NCBI GenBank assembly: GCA_031277315.1
Contig: JAITMP010000008.1
Location: 1 to 48,186, forward strand
Direction of reading: 5' to 3'
Length of the DNA: 48,186 nt
Origin: Zoogloeaceae bacterium
Lineage (GTDB): Bacteria > Pseudomonadota > Gammaproteobacteria > Burkholderiales > Rhodocyclaceae
The position numbers and the translations under genes were made by a program. Of the stretch, positions 31,097-41,404 are shown piece by piece. The first letter of the stretch is position 1. Each line of letters begins with the position of its first letter. The notes beneath the pieces were generated by a model. The model saw only the letters and a list, made by a program, of their open reading frames with translations, did no database searches and was not told the DNA's origin.

Positions 31097-33010
31097 TCAC
31101 AACCCGGTCTTGAGGCGGGCGGCCGGGGTCAGGTGGTTTGCGATGTCTTTTTCGATCGGCAGCGGCTCGCCGCTGATGACGCAGGCGAGCAGTTCGGCGC
31201 CGAGCGGCGCGTAGATGAGGCCGCGTGAGCCGAGGCCGAGCAGGCCGAACAGCCCTTCGCTATCCGGAATCGCGCCGATCAGCGGCAGGCGGTCCGGCCC
31301 CACGCAGCGGATGCCGGCGCGGCCCGCCAGCCGCGCGGGATCGACGGTTGCGGCGAAATCGGGCAGCAGGTTTTGCAGTCGCGCCAGATTGGCGCGGTGA
31401 TCTGCCGCGCGCGTGAGCGTGTCAGTCGCGCCTTCCTCGTAAGTGGCGCCGACGACGTGCACGCCGAAAGAGGTGGCGGGCGTGACGTAGCCTTCGCGCG
31501 CGACCACGGTTTTGATGGCGCGGTTTGGTTCAGCGGGAATGCAGGTGATCTGGCCGCGCACGGGCCGCAGCGGCAGCGCCGCCGATGCCTTGAAGCGCCG
31601 CGCCAGATGGCCGTTGGCGAGAATCGCCAGGGGCGCCGTGGCGATGGTTTCACCGGCGGCGTCCACGGCGCGCCAGGCGTTGCCGTCATGCAGCAGATCG
31701 GCGGCCTCGCGCTGCGTATGCAGCCGTACTTTCACGCCCGCCATGCTTGCCGCGTTTGTCGCGTTTGCCGCATTTACCGCATTTACCGCATTTACCATGC
31801 GCAGGGCGGTGTCGCACAGCGCGGGCGGATGCACCCATGCGCCTTGCGGAAACCACCAGCCCGGCGCCGGCACGCGCCAGCCGGCAAGCGCCGATGCTTC
31901 GTCGATGTCCACTTGGCGCAGCACATCGGGCGGCAGCAGGCCCGCCTCAACGATGCGCTGCTGCCGTTCGGCTTGTTTGGCGTCACGCGCCAGACGCAGC
32001 ACGCCGCATTGCTGCCAGATCAGTCCGGGGTCTTTTGAAAAATCGTGTAGCTGACGCAAGGCGTAGTGAAAGCCGGCGATGCTCAGACGCGAGCGCCGGT
32101 TGCCGTCGGCGGACGGCACCGGCTGGAGCGCGCCGGCAGGGTTGCCGGAGGTTTCGCGGGCCAGTCCGTCGCGCCGTTCGATGAGATCAATCGTCCAGCC
32201 GCGCGCGGCGAGCCGCTCGGCGACGAGACAACCGGCCAGACCTCCGCCGATGATGAGCGCATGGCGTTCCTGCGCGGTGTTCGCTTGCGTTACTTGCCTC
32301 GCGTGCACTGCGCCGGTGAAGCGGCCGCAGAGCATGTCGCGCTTGCGACCGAAGCCTGCGCGTTTGTCGACGTGGAAGCCGGCTGCCGCCATGCCGCGGC
32401 TGACGTGTCCGGCCGCGCTGTAGGTGGCGAAGGTCGCGTCCGGCGCGGCGAGCCGGCCAAGTTGCGCGAACAACGCCTCGCTCCACATGTCGGGGTTGCG
32501 CGCCGGCGCGAAGCCGTCGAGAAAGAAGGCGTCGACGCGCGCGTCCACCTGCGCCAGCATCGCCGCCGCTTCGCCCCACAGCAAAGTCAAACTAATGCGG
32601 CCGTCATCGAGATGCAGACGATGGAAGCCGGGCGCGAGCGGCGGATAACGCGCCAGCAGCGCGGCGCCGAGCGGGGCCAGGTGCGGCCAGTCGCGGTAGA
32701 GCGCAGCGAGGTCTTCGCGGCGGAACGGATGTTTGTCGACCGAGAGATAGTGCAGCCGCGCGTTGCCCGGCGCCGATGCGCGGAAGCGCTCCCAGGTGCA
32801 GAGAAAATTCAGCCCGGCGCCGAAGCCGGTTTCGAGCACGGTAAAGCAGCCGCCTTTTTGCCAGCGGGCGGGAAGGCCGTTGCCGGCGAGAAAGACATGG
32901 CGCGTTTCGTCGGGGCCGCCGTCCCGCGACCAGTAGGCGTCGCCGTAGCGTTCGCTGTAGATCGCGCCGTCGTGGAAAGACGGCGCGGCGGGTTCGATGG
33001 GACGCTGCAA
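31097..33010 (-). CDS. mnmC: bifunctional tRNA mnm5s2U biosynthesis protein MnmC
   Basis: 637 residues. The N-terminal methyltransferase (about 1-235) shows DETRHVFLAGNGLPARW, LETGFGAGLNFL and FLDGFAPARNPDMW. The C-terminal FAD oxidoreductase (about 245-637) shows ALIIGGGLAGCLVAERLA and GRAGIRCVGPDRLPLIG. It completes the mnm5 group at the wobble U of several tRNAs. The start is a TTG (33010) giving MQRPIEP, as in relatives; there is no ATG near it. A low-complexity NAVNAVNAANATNAAS tract interrupts the oxidoreductase domain. Confidence 0.94.
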   Translation of the reverse strand: MQRPIEPAAPSFHDGAIYSERYGDAYWSRDGGPDETRHVFLAGNGLPARWQKGGCFTVLETGFGAGLNFLCTWERFRASAPGNARLHYLSVDKHPFRREDLAALYRDWPHLAPLGAALLARYPPLAPGFHRLHLDDGRISLTLLWGEAAAMLAQVDARVDAFFLDGFAPARNPDMWSEALFAQLGRLAAPDATFATYSAAGHVSRGMAAAGFHVDKRAGFGRKRDMLCGRFTGAVHARQVTQANTAQERHALIIGGGLAGCLVAERLAARGWTIDLIERRDGLARETSGNPAGALQPVPSADGNRRSRLSIAGFHYALRQLHDFSKDPGLIWQQCGVLRLARDAKQAERQQRIVEAGLLPPDVLRQVDIDEASALAGWRVPAPGWWFPQGAWVHPPALCDTALRMVNAVNAVNAANATNAASMAGVKVRLHTQREAADLLHDGNAWRAVDAAGETIATAPLAILANGHLARRFKASAALPLRPVRGQITCIPAEPNRAIKTVVAREGYVTPATSFGVHVVGATYEEGATDTLTRAADHRANLARLQNLLPDFAATVDPARLAGRAGIRCVGPDRLPLIGAIPDSEGLFGLLGLGSRGLIYAPLGAELLACVISGEPLPIEKDIANHLTPAARLKTGL

Positions 33011-33046
33011 CTCGCCTCGCCGTAGCGTTCGCTGTAGATGGCGCCG
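32941..33046. repeat. 29-base direct repeat at the 5' end of mnmC
   Basis: The block cgccgtagcgttcgctgtag plus nine more bases occurs at 32941-32969, inside the coding region, and again at 33018-33046, upstream of it, with one mismatch. The offset of 77 bases is not a multiple of three, so the second copy is out of frame. Confidence 0.9.
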
Positions 33047-33048
33047 GA

Positions 33049-34551
33049 TTACGCTTCCCGCCGCAACTGCGGAAAGAGGATGACGTCGCGGATGCTCGGG
33101 CTGTCGGTGAGCAGCATCACCAGCCGGTCGATGCCGATGCCGCAGCCGGCGGCGGGCGGCAGGCCGTATTCGAGCGCGCGGATATAGTCGGCGTCGTAGT
33201 ACATCGCTTCTTCGTCACCGGCTTCCTTGGCCTTGGCCTGATCGAGAAAGCGCGCCGCCTGATCCTCGGGGTCGTTCAGTTCGGAGAAACCGTTGGCGAT
33301 TTCGCGTCCGGCGATGTAAAGCTCGAAGCGTTCAGCGATTTCGGGCCGGCTGTCGCTGCGGCGGGCGAGCGGGCTGGCCTCGGCGGGCCAGTCGATGATG
33401 TATGTCGGCTCGAACAAATCGGCCTCGGTGGTTTCCTCGAACAGCATCAATTGCAATTCGCCGAGGGTAGCGTTGCGCTTCGGCTCGCAATGCAATTCCT
33501 TCAGCTTGGCGGCGAGCCAGACCGGGTCGTTGAGTTGCGCCAGCGCATAGCCGGGGTGATGCGCGTGGATGGCGTCGACCGCCGTCATGCGGGCGAAGGG
33601 CTTGCTGAAATCCAGCGTGCGGCCCTGATACTCGAAAACCTCGGCGCCGAGCGCCTCGCGCGCGGCGTGGCGCAGCAGGCCCTCGGTGAAATTCATCAGC
33701 AGCCGGTAGTCCGAATAAGCCTCGTAGAATTCCATCATGGTGAATTCGGGATTGTGGCGGGTCGAGATGCCCTCGTTCCTGAAATTGCGGTTGATCTCGA
33801 ACACTTTCTCGAAGCCGCCGACGACCAGACGCTTCAGGTACAACTCCGGCGCGATGCGCAGGAACAGTTCCATGTCGAGGGCATTGTGGCGGGTCTTGAA
33901 GGGCCGTGCCGACGCGCCGCCGGGAATCGGATGCATCATCGGCGTTTCGACTTCGAGAAAGCCGTGGTCGATCATGTAGCCGCGAATCGACTGCACCAGA
34001 CGCGAGCGGGCCGTGAATACCCAGCGCGCGTTTTCGTTAGCGATCAAATCGAGATAGCGCTGGCGCACCTTCTGTTCCGTGTCGGTGAGGCCGCGAAATT
34101 TTTCCGGTAGCGGGCGCAGCGACTTCGTCAGCAGGCGCAACTCGGAGACGTTGATGGTCAACTCGCCGGTCTTGGTCTTGAACAGAACGCCGCGCGTGCC
34201 GACGATATCGCCGATGTCCCAGTGCTTGAACGCGGCGTGCGTCGCTTCGCCGGCGCGGTCGTTGCTGACGTAGAGCTGGATGCGCCCCGACAGATCCTGA
34301 ATGGTGGCGAAGGACGCCTTGCCCATGACACGCTTCAACATGATGCGGCCGGCGACGCAGACGTCGACCGGCTCGGCTTCGAGCGCCTCGCGGCTTTTGT
34401 CGCCGTAGCATTCGTCGAGCTTGCCGGCGGTGTTCTCGCGCAGGAAATCGTTGGGGAAGGCGACGCCTTCGGCGCGTAGCCGCGCCAGTTTCTCGCGGCG
34501 CTCGGCCACAATCTGGTTCTCGTCCTGGGGCAGCGGGGTTGGTTCGTTCAT
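33049..34551 (-). CDS. lysS: lysyl-tRNA synthetase (class II)
   Basis: 500 residues. The N-terminal OB-fold anticodon domain (about 55-150) contains [21 protein letters not shown]. The class II catalytic core shows motif 2 ([20 protein letters not shown]) and motif 3 ([12 protein letters not shown]). The length matches bacterial LysRS. The start at ATG 34551 (MNEPTPL) is chosen over an ATG two codons upstream, because only 34551 leaves room for the gaaag site; the rest of the open frame is not conserved. Gene order recJ-prfB-lysS is as in E. coli. Confidence 0.96.
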   Translation of the reverse strand: MNEPTPLPQDENQIVAERREKLARLRAEGVAFPNDFLRENTAGKLDECYGDKSREALEAEPVDVCVAGRIMLKRVMGKASFATIQDLSGRIQLYVSNDRAGEATHAAFKHWDIGDIVGTRGVLFKTKTGELTINVSELRLLTKSLRPLPEKFRGLTDTEQKVRQRYLDLIANENARWVFTARSRLVQSIRGYMIDHGFLEVETPMMHPIPGGASARPFKTRHNALDMELFLRIAPELYLKRLVVGGFEKVFEINRNFRNEGISTRHNPEFTMMEFYEAYSDYRLLMNFTEGLLRHAAREALGAEVFEYQGRTLDFSKPFARMTAVDAIHAHHPGYALAQLNDPVWLAAKLKELHCEPKRNATLGELQLMLFEETTEADLFEPTYIIDWPAEASPLARRSDSRPEIAERFELYIAGREIANGFSELNDPEDQAARFLDQAKAKEAGDEEAMYYDADYIRALEYGLPPAAGCGIGIDRLVMLLTDSPSIRDVILFPQLRREA

Positions 34552-34717
34552 GGTCATGCTTTCAGAAAAATTCGCATTGCACAAATTGTGAAGCGCCTGC
34601 GCGTTCAAGGCAAGCCGCCGGCGCATTCCGGCTGACTCCGGCTGACCATGGCGCTTGCGATGGATGAAGCGCGGATAGTCGATTTCCCGTCAGGCGGCGC
34701 AAATCCGGCCCGCGCCA

Positions 34718-35822
34718 TCAAACCCCCTGCTTCAGGCTGGCTTCGATGAATTCGTCCAGATCGCCGTCGAGCACGGACTGGGTGTTGCCGATTTCGATGT
34801 TGGTGCGCAGATCCTTGATGCGCGACTGGTCGAGGACGTAGCTGCGGATCTGGTGGCCCCAGCCGATGTCGGTCTTGGCGTCTTCCATCTGCTGCGCGGC
34901 GGCCTGGCGCTTGCGCAGCTCGGCTTCGTAGAGGCGCGAGCGCAGCATGGCCATCGCCTCGGCCTTGTTGCGGTGCTGCGAGCGATCGTTCTGGCATTGC
35001 ACGACGATGCCGGACGGCGCATGCGTGATGCGCACGGCGGAGTCGGTCTTGTTGATGTGCTGACCGCCGGCGCCGGAGGCACGGAAGGTGTCGATGCGCA
35101 GATCCGCCGGGTTGATCTCGATCTCGATGGAATCATCCACTTCGGGATAAACGAAGACGCTGGCGAAGGAGGTGTGACGCCGCGCGTTCGAGTCGTAGGG
35201 CGATTTGCGCACCAAGCGGTGAATGCCGGTTTCCGTGCGCAGGTGGCCGTAGGTGTATTCGCCGGAGATTTTCAGCGTGGCGGTTTTGATGCCGGCCACT
35301 TCGCCGTCGGATTCTTCCAGCACTTCGACCTGAAAGCCCTTGCGCTCGCAATATTTGAGATACATGCGCAGCAGCATCGAGGCCCAGTCTTGCGCCTCGG
35401 TGCCGCCGGCGCCGGCCTGAATGTCGAGAAAGCAGTTGTTCGGATCAGCCGGGTTGGAGAACATGCGGCGGAATTCCATCGCCGCCACTTGCTGTTCGAT
35501 GGCGCCGGCGTCGGCTTCGACGGCGAGCAGCGTGTCGTCGTCGTTTTCGCCGCGCGCCATCTCGAACAGTTCCCGCGAATCGCGCAGGCTCTGGTCAATG
35601 TCGGCGAGGACGAGGACGGTGCCTTCGAGGGCTTTCTTCTCGCGGCTCAGCTCTTGGGCGCGGGCGGGGTCGTTCCAGACGGCCGGGTCTTCGAGCGCCC
35701 GGTTGACTTCATTCAGCTTCGATTGTTTGACATCGAAGTCAAAGATACCTCCGCAGATCCCGCTCCCGGTCGGAGAGGTCGGCGAGACGATTGGCGAGGC
35801 TGTTGAGGCGTTCGGCTTCCAT
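34718..35822 (-). CDS. prfB: peptide chain release factor 2, with programmed +1 frameshift
   Basis: 367 residues once the shift is included. Frame 1 starts at ATG 35822 ([20 protein letters not shown]) and reaches an in-frame TGA at 35741-35739; the shift continues [11 protein letters not shown]. The domain that hydrolyses peptidyl-tRNA carries [15 protein letters not shown] (GGQ). The stop-reading tripeptide, SPF in E. coli RF2, is SPY here (VRKSPYDSN). It ends with [18 protein letters not shown] as in RF2. It lies 27 bases after recJ and upstream of lysS, probably in one operon. Confidence 0.96.
35738..35753 (-). promoter_or_regulatory. prfB programmed frameshift site
   Basis: On the coding strand: a Shine-Dalgarno-like cggagg, three bases (tat), then CTT TGA C. 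This is the classic RF2 autoregulatory slip: scarce RF2 delays reading of UGA, and the ribosome shifts +1 from CUU to UUU. Confidence 0.95.
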
Positions 35823-35849
35823 GATGTGGGCGCTTTGAAAAACGCAGGA

Positions 35850-37556
35850 TTATACCGGCTCCAGATGCTCCACCACCAGTTGCACATTCGTGACGCCGTT
35901 GAATTCGTTGCTCGCCAGACGGTAGGCGGCGCGCGCGGCAGTCAGGGGCGTGGATGCGGCGTCGTTGGCGGCGAAGTTGAACTGGATGGCGTCGAAGCGG
36001 GCGCCGCCCTTGCGCAGCGTCAGCTTGAGATGGCGGTCTTTCAGGATGCGTTGCTTTTCCACCTCGAATTCGTCGCTGAACAGCGGGGCGGGGAAGCCCT
36101 GGCCCCAGATCGCGCTCTCCAGCAGGCGCGCCGATTCGAGCGACATCCAGCCGGTTTCGAGCGCGCCGTCGGTTTCGATGACGTGCGTCAGATCGGTCGG
36201 GCTGACGAGGCCGCGCACGGTTTCGTCAAAGAGGGTTTCAAAGGCCGTCAAATTTTCTTCGCGCAAGGTCAGGCCGGCGGCGGCGGCGTGGCCGCCGAAG
36301 CGCAGCAGCAGGCCGGGCGCCCGCTTCGAGATGAGATCGAGCGCGTCGCGCAGATGCAATCCGGGAATCGAGCGGCCCGAGCCTTTCAGTTCGCCGCCGT
36401 TGCCGCGCGCGAACGCGATTACCGGCCGATGCAGCCGGTCTTTCACGCGTGAGGCGAGCAGGCCGATGACGCCCTGGTGCCAGGCCGGATCGTAGAGCGA
36501 GAGAGCGGCGCGGTCGGACGGCGCGAGGCCGTCGAGCAGGGCCAGCGCCTGTTCCTGCATCCCGGCTTCAATGCCGCGCCGCTCGCGGTTGAGGCGGTCG
36601 AGTTCCTGCGCGGCGTTGAGAGCCTGGCCGAGATCGTCGCTGACGAGGCAGGCGAGGCCGAGCGACATGTCGGCGAGCCGGCCGGCGGCGTTCAGGCGCG
36701 GCCCGAGCGCGAAGCCGAGATCGAAGGTGTTGGCGCGTTCGGCTTCGCGTCCGGCGACGCGGAACAGGGCGCGCAGGCCGGGCTGGAATTTGCCCTGGCG
36801 GATGCGCGCCAAACCCTGCGCGACGAGGATGCGGTTGTTGCGGTCGAGCGGCACCACGTCGGCCACCGTGCCGAGCGCGACCAGATCGAGCAGGGCGGCG
36901 AGATTCGGTTCCGGGCGGACGTTGAACGCGCCGCGTTTGCGCAGTTCGGCGCGCAGCGCCAGCATGACGTAGAACATGACGCCGACGCCGGCCAGCGCCT
37001 TGCTCGGAAAATCGCAACCGGGCTGATTCGGATTGACGATGCCGTCCGCCGCCGGCAGTTCGTCGCCCGGCAGGTGGTGATCGGTAATCAGCGTGGCGAT
37101 GCCGCGCCGCCGCGCTTCGTCGACGCCTTCGACGCTGGCGATGCCGTTGTCGACGGTGATGATGAGGTCGGGCCGGCGCTCGGCGGCGAGACGCGCCACT
37201 TCCGGCGTCAGGCCGTAACCGTAATCGAAACGGTTGGGCACCAGATACGAAACCTCGGCGCCGAAAGCGGTGAGGGCGCGCATGCCGACGGCGCAGGCGG
37301 TGGCGCCGTCGCAATCGTAATCGGCGACGATGAGCAGCCGCCGCTTGGCGGCGATGGCGTCGGCGAGAAGCTGCGCCGCCGCCGCCGCGCCCTTCATGCG
37401 CGCCGGATCGAGCAGCGCGGCGAGCGACGTGTCGAGTTCCTCCGCCCGGCTCACGCCGCGCGCCGCGTAAAGGCGCGCCAGCAGCGGATGCACACCGGCG
37501 TATTCGAGGCGCTCGCGCGCCTGTTGCGGCGTCTTGCGCGTCAGGATGCGTGTCAT
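35850..37556 (-). CDS. recJ: single-stranded-DNA exonuclease RecJ
   Basis: 568 residues. DHH phosphoesterase motifs are present: [11 protein letters not shown] (about 77-87), ITVDNG and [12 protein letters not shown]. The DHHA1 motif is [13 protein letters not shown], followed by the C-terminal OB-like RecJ domain. The enzyme degrades 5' single-stranded ends in recombination and mismatch repair. The start at ATG 37556 overlaps the stop of the upstream gene (ATGA); the frame is open for 130 more codons upstream, but those lie over the neighbour and are unlike RecJ. Confidence 0.95.
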   Translation of the reverse strand: MTRILTRKTPQQARERLEYAGVHPLLARLYAARGVSRAEELDTSLAALLDPARMKGAAAAAQLLADAIAAKRRLLIVADYDCDGATACAVGMRALTAFGAEVSYLVPNRFDYGYGLTPEVARLAAERRPDLIITVDNGIASVEGVDEARRRGIATLITDHHLPGDELPAADGIVNPNQPGCDFPSKALAGVGVMFYVMLALRAELRKRGAFNVRPEPNLAALLDLVALGTVADVVPLDRNNRILVAQGLARIRQGKFQPGLRALFRVAGREAERANTFDLGFALGPRLNAAGRLADMSLGLACLVSDDLGQALNAAQELDRLNRERRGIEAGMQEQALALLDGLAPSDRAALSLYDPAWHQGVIGLLASRVKDRLHRPVIAFARGNGGELKGSGRSIPGLHLRDALDLISKRAPGLLLRFGGHAAAAGLTLREENLTAFETLFDETVRGLVSPTDLTHVIETDGALETGWMSLESARLLESAIWGQGFPAPLFSDEFEVEKQRILKDRHLKLTLRKGGARFDAIQFNFAANDAASTPLTAARAAYRLASNEFNGVTNVQLVVEHLEPV

Positions 37557-38572
37557 GCGCGCAGTCCGGCAAGCGCGCGCGGGCGGCGCCAGAAACGCCA
37601 GGGATCGCGGCGGTTCAGAACGATGTCGACGATGCCGTCGTCGCCGAGCGCGGTCAGGCGCAGGCCGCGCAAGCGCCCCGCCTTCAATGCCGTCAGCATC
37701 GGTGCGAACCAGCGCGCTTCGAGTTCCATCGCGCCGGCGCGCCAGGCGGTGGCGTCGAGGCTTTGTGCCGCCAGATCGAGCGTGTCGAGCACAATCAGGC
37801 TGCGCGGCGCGGCGTCGCCGGCCCGCGCCGGCACGCATGACGCAGGCATGCCGGCGCGACGCGCCAGACCGAGCGCGAGCGGATGGTCGGCATGCAGATG
37901 CGCCGCCGGTGCGCTGATGACGGACGGCAACACGCCGGCGCCCCAGGGCCACAGGCTGTTCGCCGTTGGCCGGCCGGCGGCTTCACGCGCCGCGTTCACG
38001 GGATGGTTGTGCAGCAGCACTTGCGTTTCGTTGATGAAGCGCCGCCAGTCGCGCGCGTCTTCGCCGCGCGGCAAAAAAGGTTCCAGCGTGCGGCCGGCGA
38101 GCGCCGAGGGCGGCTGCGTGACGATGCGCGGCTGGCGCTTCACGCGCAGATACCAGCGGCGCGGATGCGGGGCGAAAAGCTCGCCGAAATCATCATCGAC
38201 ATCACTCAGGTGCGCATTCAAGGCGGCGGCGAGTTGCGCTGCTTCGCCGGCGTTGAGATCCGGCCCGGCGGCATCGAGGGCCAGCGTGTCGCGCGCGAAG
38301 CGCAGATGCGACGGATCGGCGCAGAGCCAGACATCATTCCCCGGCGCGCCGCCGTCGCCGAGCAGACGCAGCGCGCCGATGGGGAATTCCTCGTTTTCAT
38401 TTTTTACTCCGAAAACGTCGCACAGCCAGTATTCAAACGGCAGGGCGGACCGGCGCGCGTGGCGGCCACGGCCAAGCAGCGCGTGCAAGGCCGGCAGCGC
38501 GAGATCGCGCGTGATCTGGGCGATGGAGTCCTGCGGCCAGAGCAGGCCGGGCACGGCGACATGAAGCAGCAT
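37553..38572 (-). CDS. COG4255-type protein ('phosphoglycerate mutase-like' regulatory protein)
   Basis: 339 residues, a soluble protein with LLLHVAVPGLLWP-like N-terminal text (MLLHVAVPGLLWPQ) and the family landmark NSLWPWGAGVLPS. Databases often label such betaproteobacterial proteins as cofactor-independent phosphoglycerate mutase or RpfE-type regulatory protein. I see no alkaline-phosphatase-fold metal motifs that would prove mutase activity. It is translationally coupled to recJ through a four-base overlap. Its function is unknown. Confidence 0.7.
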   Translation of the reverse strand: MLLHVAVPGLLWPQDSIAQITRDLALPALHALLGRGRHARRSALPFEYWLCDVFGVKNENEEFPIGALRLLGDGGAPGNDVWLCADPSHLRFARDTLALDAAGPDLNAGEAAQLAAALNAHLSDVDDDFGELFAPHPRRWYLRVKRQPRIVTQPPSALAGRTLEPFLPRGEDARDWRRFINETQVLLHNHPVNAAREAAGRPTANSLWPWGAGVLPSVISAPAAHLHADHPLALGLARRAGMPASCVPARAGDAAPRSLIVLDTLDLAAQSLDATAWRAGAMELEARWFAPMLTALKAGRLRGLRLTALGDDGIVDIVLNRRDPWRFWRRPRALAGLRA

Positions 38573-38616
38573 TCGTGAAATGCTAACATGAGAGCATGTT
38601 TAAAAAGCGACTTGCC

Positions 38617-38808
38617 ACCCCATCCCCATCCCGGCTGTCCCGGTGCCGGCTTTGCACAGCCGGCCCGCTCAGGCGGCGCAAAGCAGTGCTTTGCGAAACC
38701 CCGCCTTCGCCCCCTTGAAGGGGAAGGAGTCATAAGCCCTCCCCTTCAAGGGGAGGCACAGTTTACGAACCCTCCCTTTCAAGGGAAGGGTTGGGCAGGG
38801 ATGGGGTT
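38617..38808. repeat. palindrome-rich intergenic element (MITE-like)
   Basis: This about 190-base block starts accccatccccatccc and ends gggcagggatggggtt, which are inverted copies of each other. Inside are three near-identical arms, cccttgaaggg, ccccttcaaggggagg and cctttcaagggaagg, that can pair in several ways. No coding frame is credible. It separates the recJ-side operon from the divergent lol genes. Confidence 0.7.
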
Positions 38809-38853
38809 AACTCAGCAAAGGCCATGAACAAAAAACCATGACGCGCTCCAAGA

Positions 38854-40095
38854 ATGAAGTATGAACTTTTCATCGGCTTGCGTTATACCCGCGCCAAGCG
38901 CCGCAACCATTTCATTTCCTTCATCTCGCTGATTTCGATGTGCGGCATCGCGCTCGGCGTGACGGCGCTGATCGTCGTACTGTCGGTGATGAACGGCTTT
39001 CAGAAAGAGTTGCGCACGCGCATCCTCGGCGTCGCTTCGCATGTGCAGATTTCCGGCGCCGACGGTGAACTGGCCGTCTGGCAGCAGGTGGCCGATCAGG
39101 CGGCGCGGCACAAAGCGGTGCGAGCCGCCGCGCCCTACGTCACGGCGCAGGGCATGCTTTCCTTCGATCAGGTGGTGCGCGGCGCGCTGGTGCGCGGCGT
39201 GCTGCCCGACGCGGAGGAGCAGGTCGCCGATTTCAACCGGCATATGCTGAGCGGTTCCATGCGGCAGTTGCGGGCGGGCGAATTCGGCATCATCCTCGGC
39301 GCCGAGCTGGCGCGCGCGCTGCATGTTTTCGTCGGCGACAAGGTGACGCTGATCGCGCCGCAGGGGCTGGTGACGCCGGCGGCGATCCTGCCGCGGCTCA
39401 AACAATTTACGGTGGTCGGCCTGTTTGAGGTCGGCATGTATGAATACGATTCCGGCCTGGCGCTGATTCACCTCGCCGACGCGCAGGCGCTTTACCGCAT
39501 GGAAGACCGCGTCTCCGGCGTGCGCCTGAAGCTGGACGATCTGTTCGCCGCGCCCGGCGTGGCGCGCGAATTGATGCCCCTGATCGACGCCGATGTCTAC
39601 ATCGCCGACTGGACGCGCAGCCATGCCAATTTTTTCCGCGCCGTGCAGATCGAAAAGAACGTCATGTTCATCATCCTGCTGCTGATCGTCGCCGTGGCCG
39701 CTTTCAACATCGTGTCCACGCTCGTGATGGCCGTCACCGACAAGGAATCCGACATTGCCATCCTGCGCACGCTGGGGGCCAGCCCCGGCAGCATCATGCA
39801 GGTGTTCATCGTGCACGGCGCGCTGATCGGCGTCATCGGCCTGGCGCTTGGGCTGGCCGGCGGCATCGCGCTGGCGCTCAACATCGACGTCGTGGTGCCG
39901 GCCATCGAGCGGTTGTTCAATACCCAGTTCCTCGCCAAGGAGGTGTACTACATTTCCGAACTGCCTTCCGATTTGCAGTGGCGCGATGTCGGCGTCATCG
40001 CCGCCGTGTCCTTCCTGCTGACGTTGCTGGCGACGCTGTATCCAAGCTGGCGCGCTTCGCGCGTCAACCCGGCGGAGGCGCTCAGATATGAGTGA
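38854..40095 (+). CDS. lipoprotein-releasing system permease LolC/LolE
   Basis: 413 residues with one N-terminal helix (about 21-46), a large periplasmic domain and three C-terminal helices. [25 protein letters not shown] is the family start, and [21 protein letters not shown] is the coupling-helix region facing LolD. The complex extracts outer-membrane lipoproteins from the inner membrane and hands them to LolA. Only one permease gene is present beside lolD, so a homodimer (LolF-type) is possible; C and E cannot be distinguished. Confidence 0.93.
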   Translation: MKYELFIGLRYTRAKRRNHFISFISLISMCGIALGVTALIVVLSVMNGFQKELRTRILGVASHVQISGADGELAVWQQVADQAARHKAVRAAAPYVTAQGMLSFDQVVRGALVRGVLPDAEEQVADFNRHMLSGSMRQLRAGEFGIILGAELARALHVFVGDKVTLIAPQGLVTPAAILPRLKQFTVVGLFEVGMYEYDSGLALIHLADAQALYRMEDRVSGVRLKLDDLFAAPGVARELMPLIDADVYIADWTRSHANFFRAVQIEKNVMFIILLLIVAVAAFNIVSTLVMAVTDKESDIAILRTLGASPGSIMQVFIVHGALIGVIGLALGLAGGIALALNIDVVVPAIERLFNTQFLAKEVYYISELPSDLQWRDVGVIAAVSFLLTLLATLYPSWRASRVNPAEALRYE

Positions 40096-40828
40096 AGCAA
40101 AAGGAATCATGCCGGCGCGCAACGGCATGGAGAACGACGCGGAAGCTGTGCTCTCCTGCCGTGGCCTGAAAAAAATTTATGCGCAGGGCAAGATCGAAGT
40201 GCCGGTGCTGCTGGGTGTCGATCTCGACATCGCGCGCGGCGAGCGGATCGCCATCGTCGGCGCTTCCGGTTCGGGCAAGAGCACGCTGCTGCACTTGCTC
40301 GGCGGCCTCGACGCGCCGACCGCCGGCACGGTCAGCCTGCTCGGCTGCGACTTGACGCGAACGGGCGAGGCCGAGCGCAGCCGGCTGCGCAACGAGTCGC
40401 TCGGATTCGTATACCAGTTTCATCACCTGCTGCCGGAATTCACCGCGCTGGAAAACGTCGCCATGCCGTTATTGATCCGGCGCTTGCCGCGCGCCGAGGC
40501 CGAAGCGCGCGCGGCGCAGATGCTGAAAGAAGTCGGCCTCGCGCAACGGCTGACGCACACGCCGGGCGAGCTGTCCGGCGGCGAGCGTCAGCGCGCGGCG
40601 GTGGCGCGCGCGCTGGTGACGCAGCCGGCCTGCGTGCTGGCCGACGAGCCGACCGGCAATCTCGACCGCCATACCGCCGAAGCCGTCTTCGATCTCATGC
40701 TGGCGCTCAACGAATCCCGCCGCACCAGCTTCGTCATCGTTACCCACGACCTGAGCCTGGCCGCCAAAGCCTCGCGCACCCTGCGGCTCGACGACGGGCT
40801 TTTGGCGCCGTCGTTTCCGTCGCTGTAA
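40088..40828 (+). CDS. lolD: lipoprotein-releasing ABC transporter ATPase
   Basis: 246 residues. Walker A is GASGSGKST, the Q-loop is in [23 protein letters not shown] (LolD-type), the signature is LSGGERQR and Walker B is [31 protein letters not shown] closes the fold. The start overlaps the permease gene by eight bases, with a ggagg site nine bases upstream. The N-terminus is about 15 residues longer than usual, and later ATGs (40109, 40127) are possible. Nothing follows on this transcript except, 48 bases on, nikR. Confidence 0.95.
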   Translation: MSEAKGIMPARNGMENDAEAVLSCRGLKKIYAQGKIEVPVLLGVDLDIARGERIAIVGASGSGKSTLLHLLGGLDAPTAGTVSLLGCDLTRTGEAERSRLRNESLGFVYQFHHLLPEFTALENVAMPLLIRRLPRAEAEARAAQMLKEVGLAQRLTHTPGELSGGERQRAAVARALVTQPACVLADEPTGNLDRHTAEAVFDLMLALNESRRTSFVIVTHDLSLAAKASRTLRLDDGLLAPSFPSL

Positions 40829-40876
40829 CATAGGCACCGCCGCCAGGGTTGCCGATGCTTGTCTTGAGGAGGGATC

Positions 40877-41362
40877 ATGGAACGTTTTACCATTTCGCTC
40901 GATGAACAACTGGCGAAGGAATTCGACCGCCTGATCCGCGAGCGCGGCTACAGCAACCGCTCGGAAGCGGTGCGCGACATTCTGCGCGAGAAGCTGGAAG
41001 CGGGCCGTCTTGCCCGCGAAGAAGCGCCCGACTGCATCGCCGCGCTGTCCTACATCTACAACCATCATGAGCGCGATCTCGCCGAGCGGCTCACCGTGCT
41101 GAGCCACGGCCACCACGACCTTACCGTGTCGACCATGCATGCCCATCTCGATCACGATCATTGTCTGGAGACGATGATCCTGCGCGGCCCGACCAAGGCG
41201 GTGCGCGCCTTCGCCGATTCCGTCACGGCGGAGCGCGGCGTGCGTCACGGCGCGCTGAATCTGGTGCCGGCCGACCTGAACCCCGGCCACGTCCATCACC
41301 ACCATGACCACCACCACGGGCCGGATCATCCCTACCACGTGCACAGCCGGCCAAAGAGTTGA
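40877..41362 (+). CDS. nikR: nickel-responsive regulator NikR with a His-rich tail
   Basis: 161 residues. The ribbon-helix-helix domain is MERFTISLDEQLAKEFDRLI...RSEAVRDILRE. The ACT-like domain carries the nickel ligands at the exact E. coli spacing: H77, H88, H90 and C96 (SHGHH..., MHAHLDHDHCLE). With nickel bound it represses uptake genes. Unlike standard NikR (about 133-140 residues), it ends in an extension, GHVHHHHDHHHGPDHPYHVH, that should bind more metal. A gaggaggg site precedes the ATG. It starts the nickel cluster. Confidence 0.96.
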   Translation: MERFTISLDEQLAKEFDRLIRERGYSNRSEAVRDILREKLEAGRLAREEAPDCIAALSYIYNHHERDLAERLTVLSHGHHDLTVSTMHAHLDHDHCLETMILRGPTKAVRAFADSVTAERGVRHGALNLVPADLNPGHVHHHHDHHHGPDHPYHVHSRPKS

Positions 41363-41404
41363 ACAATGGAGCGAACGGCATTTGACATGACAACGGAGCG
41401 CGCC

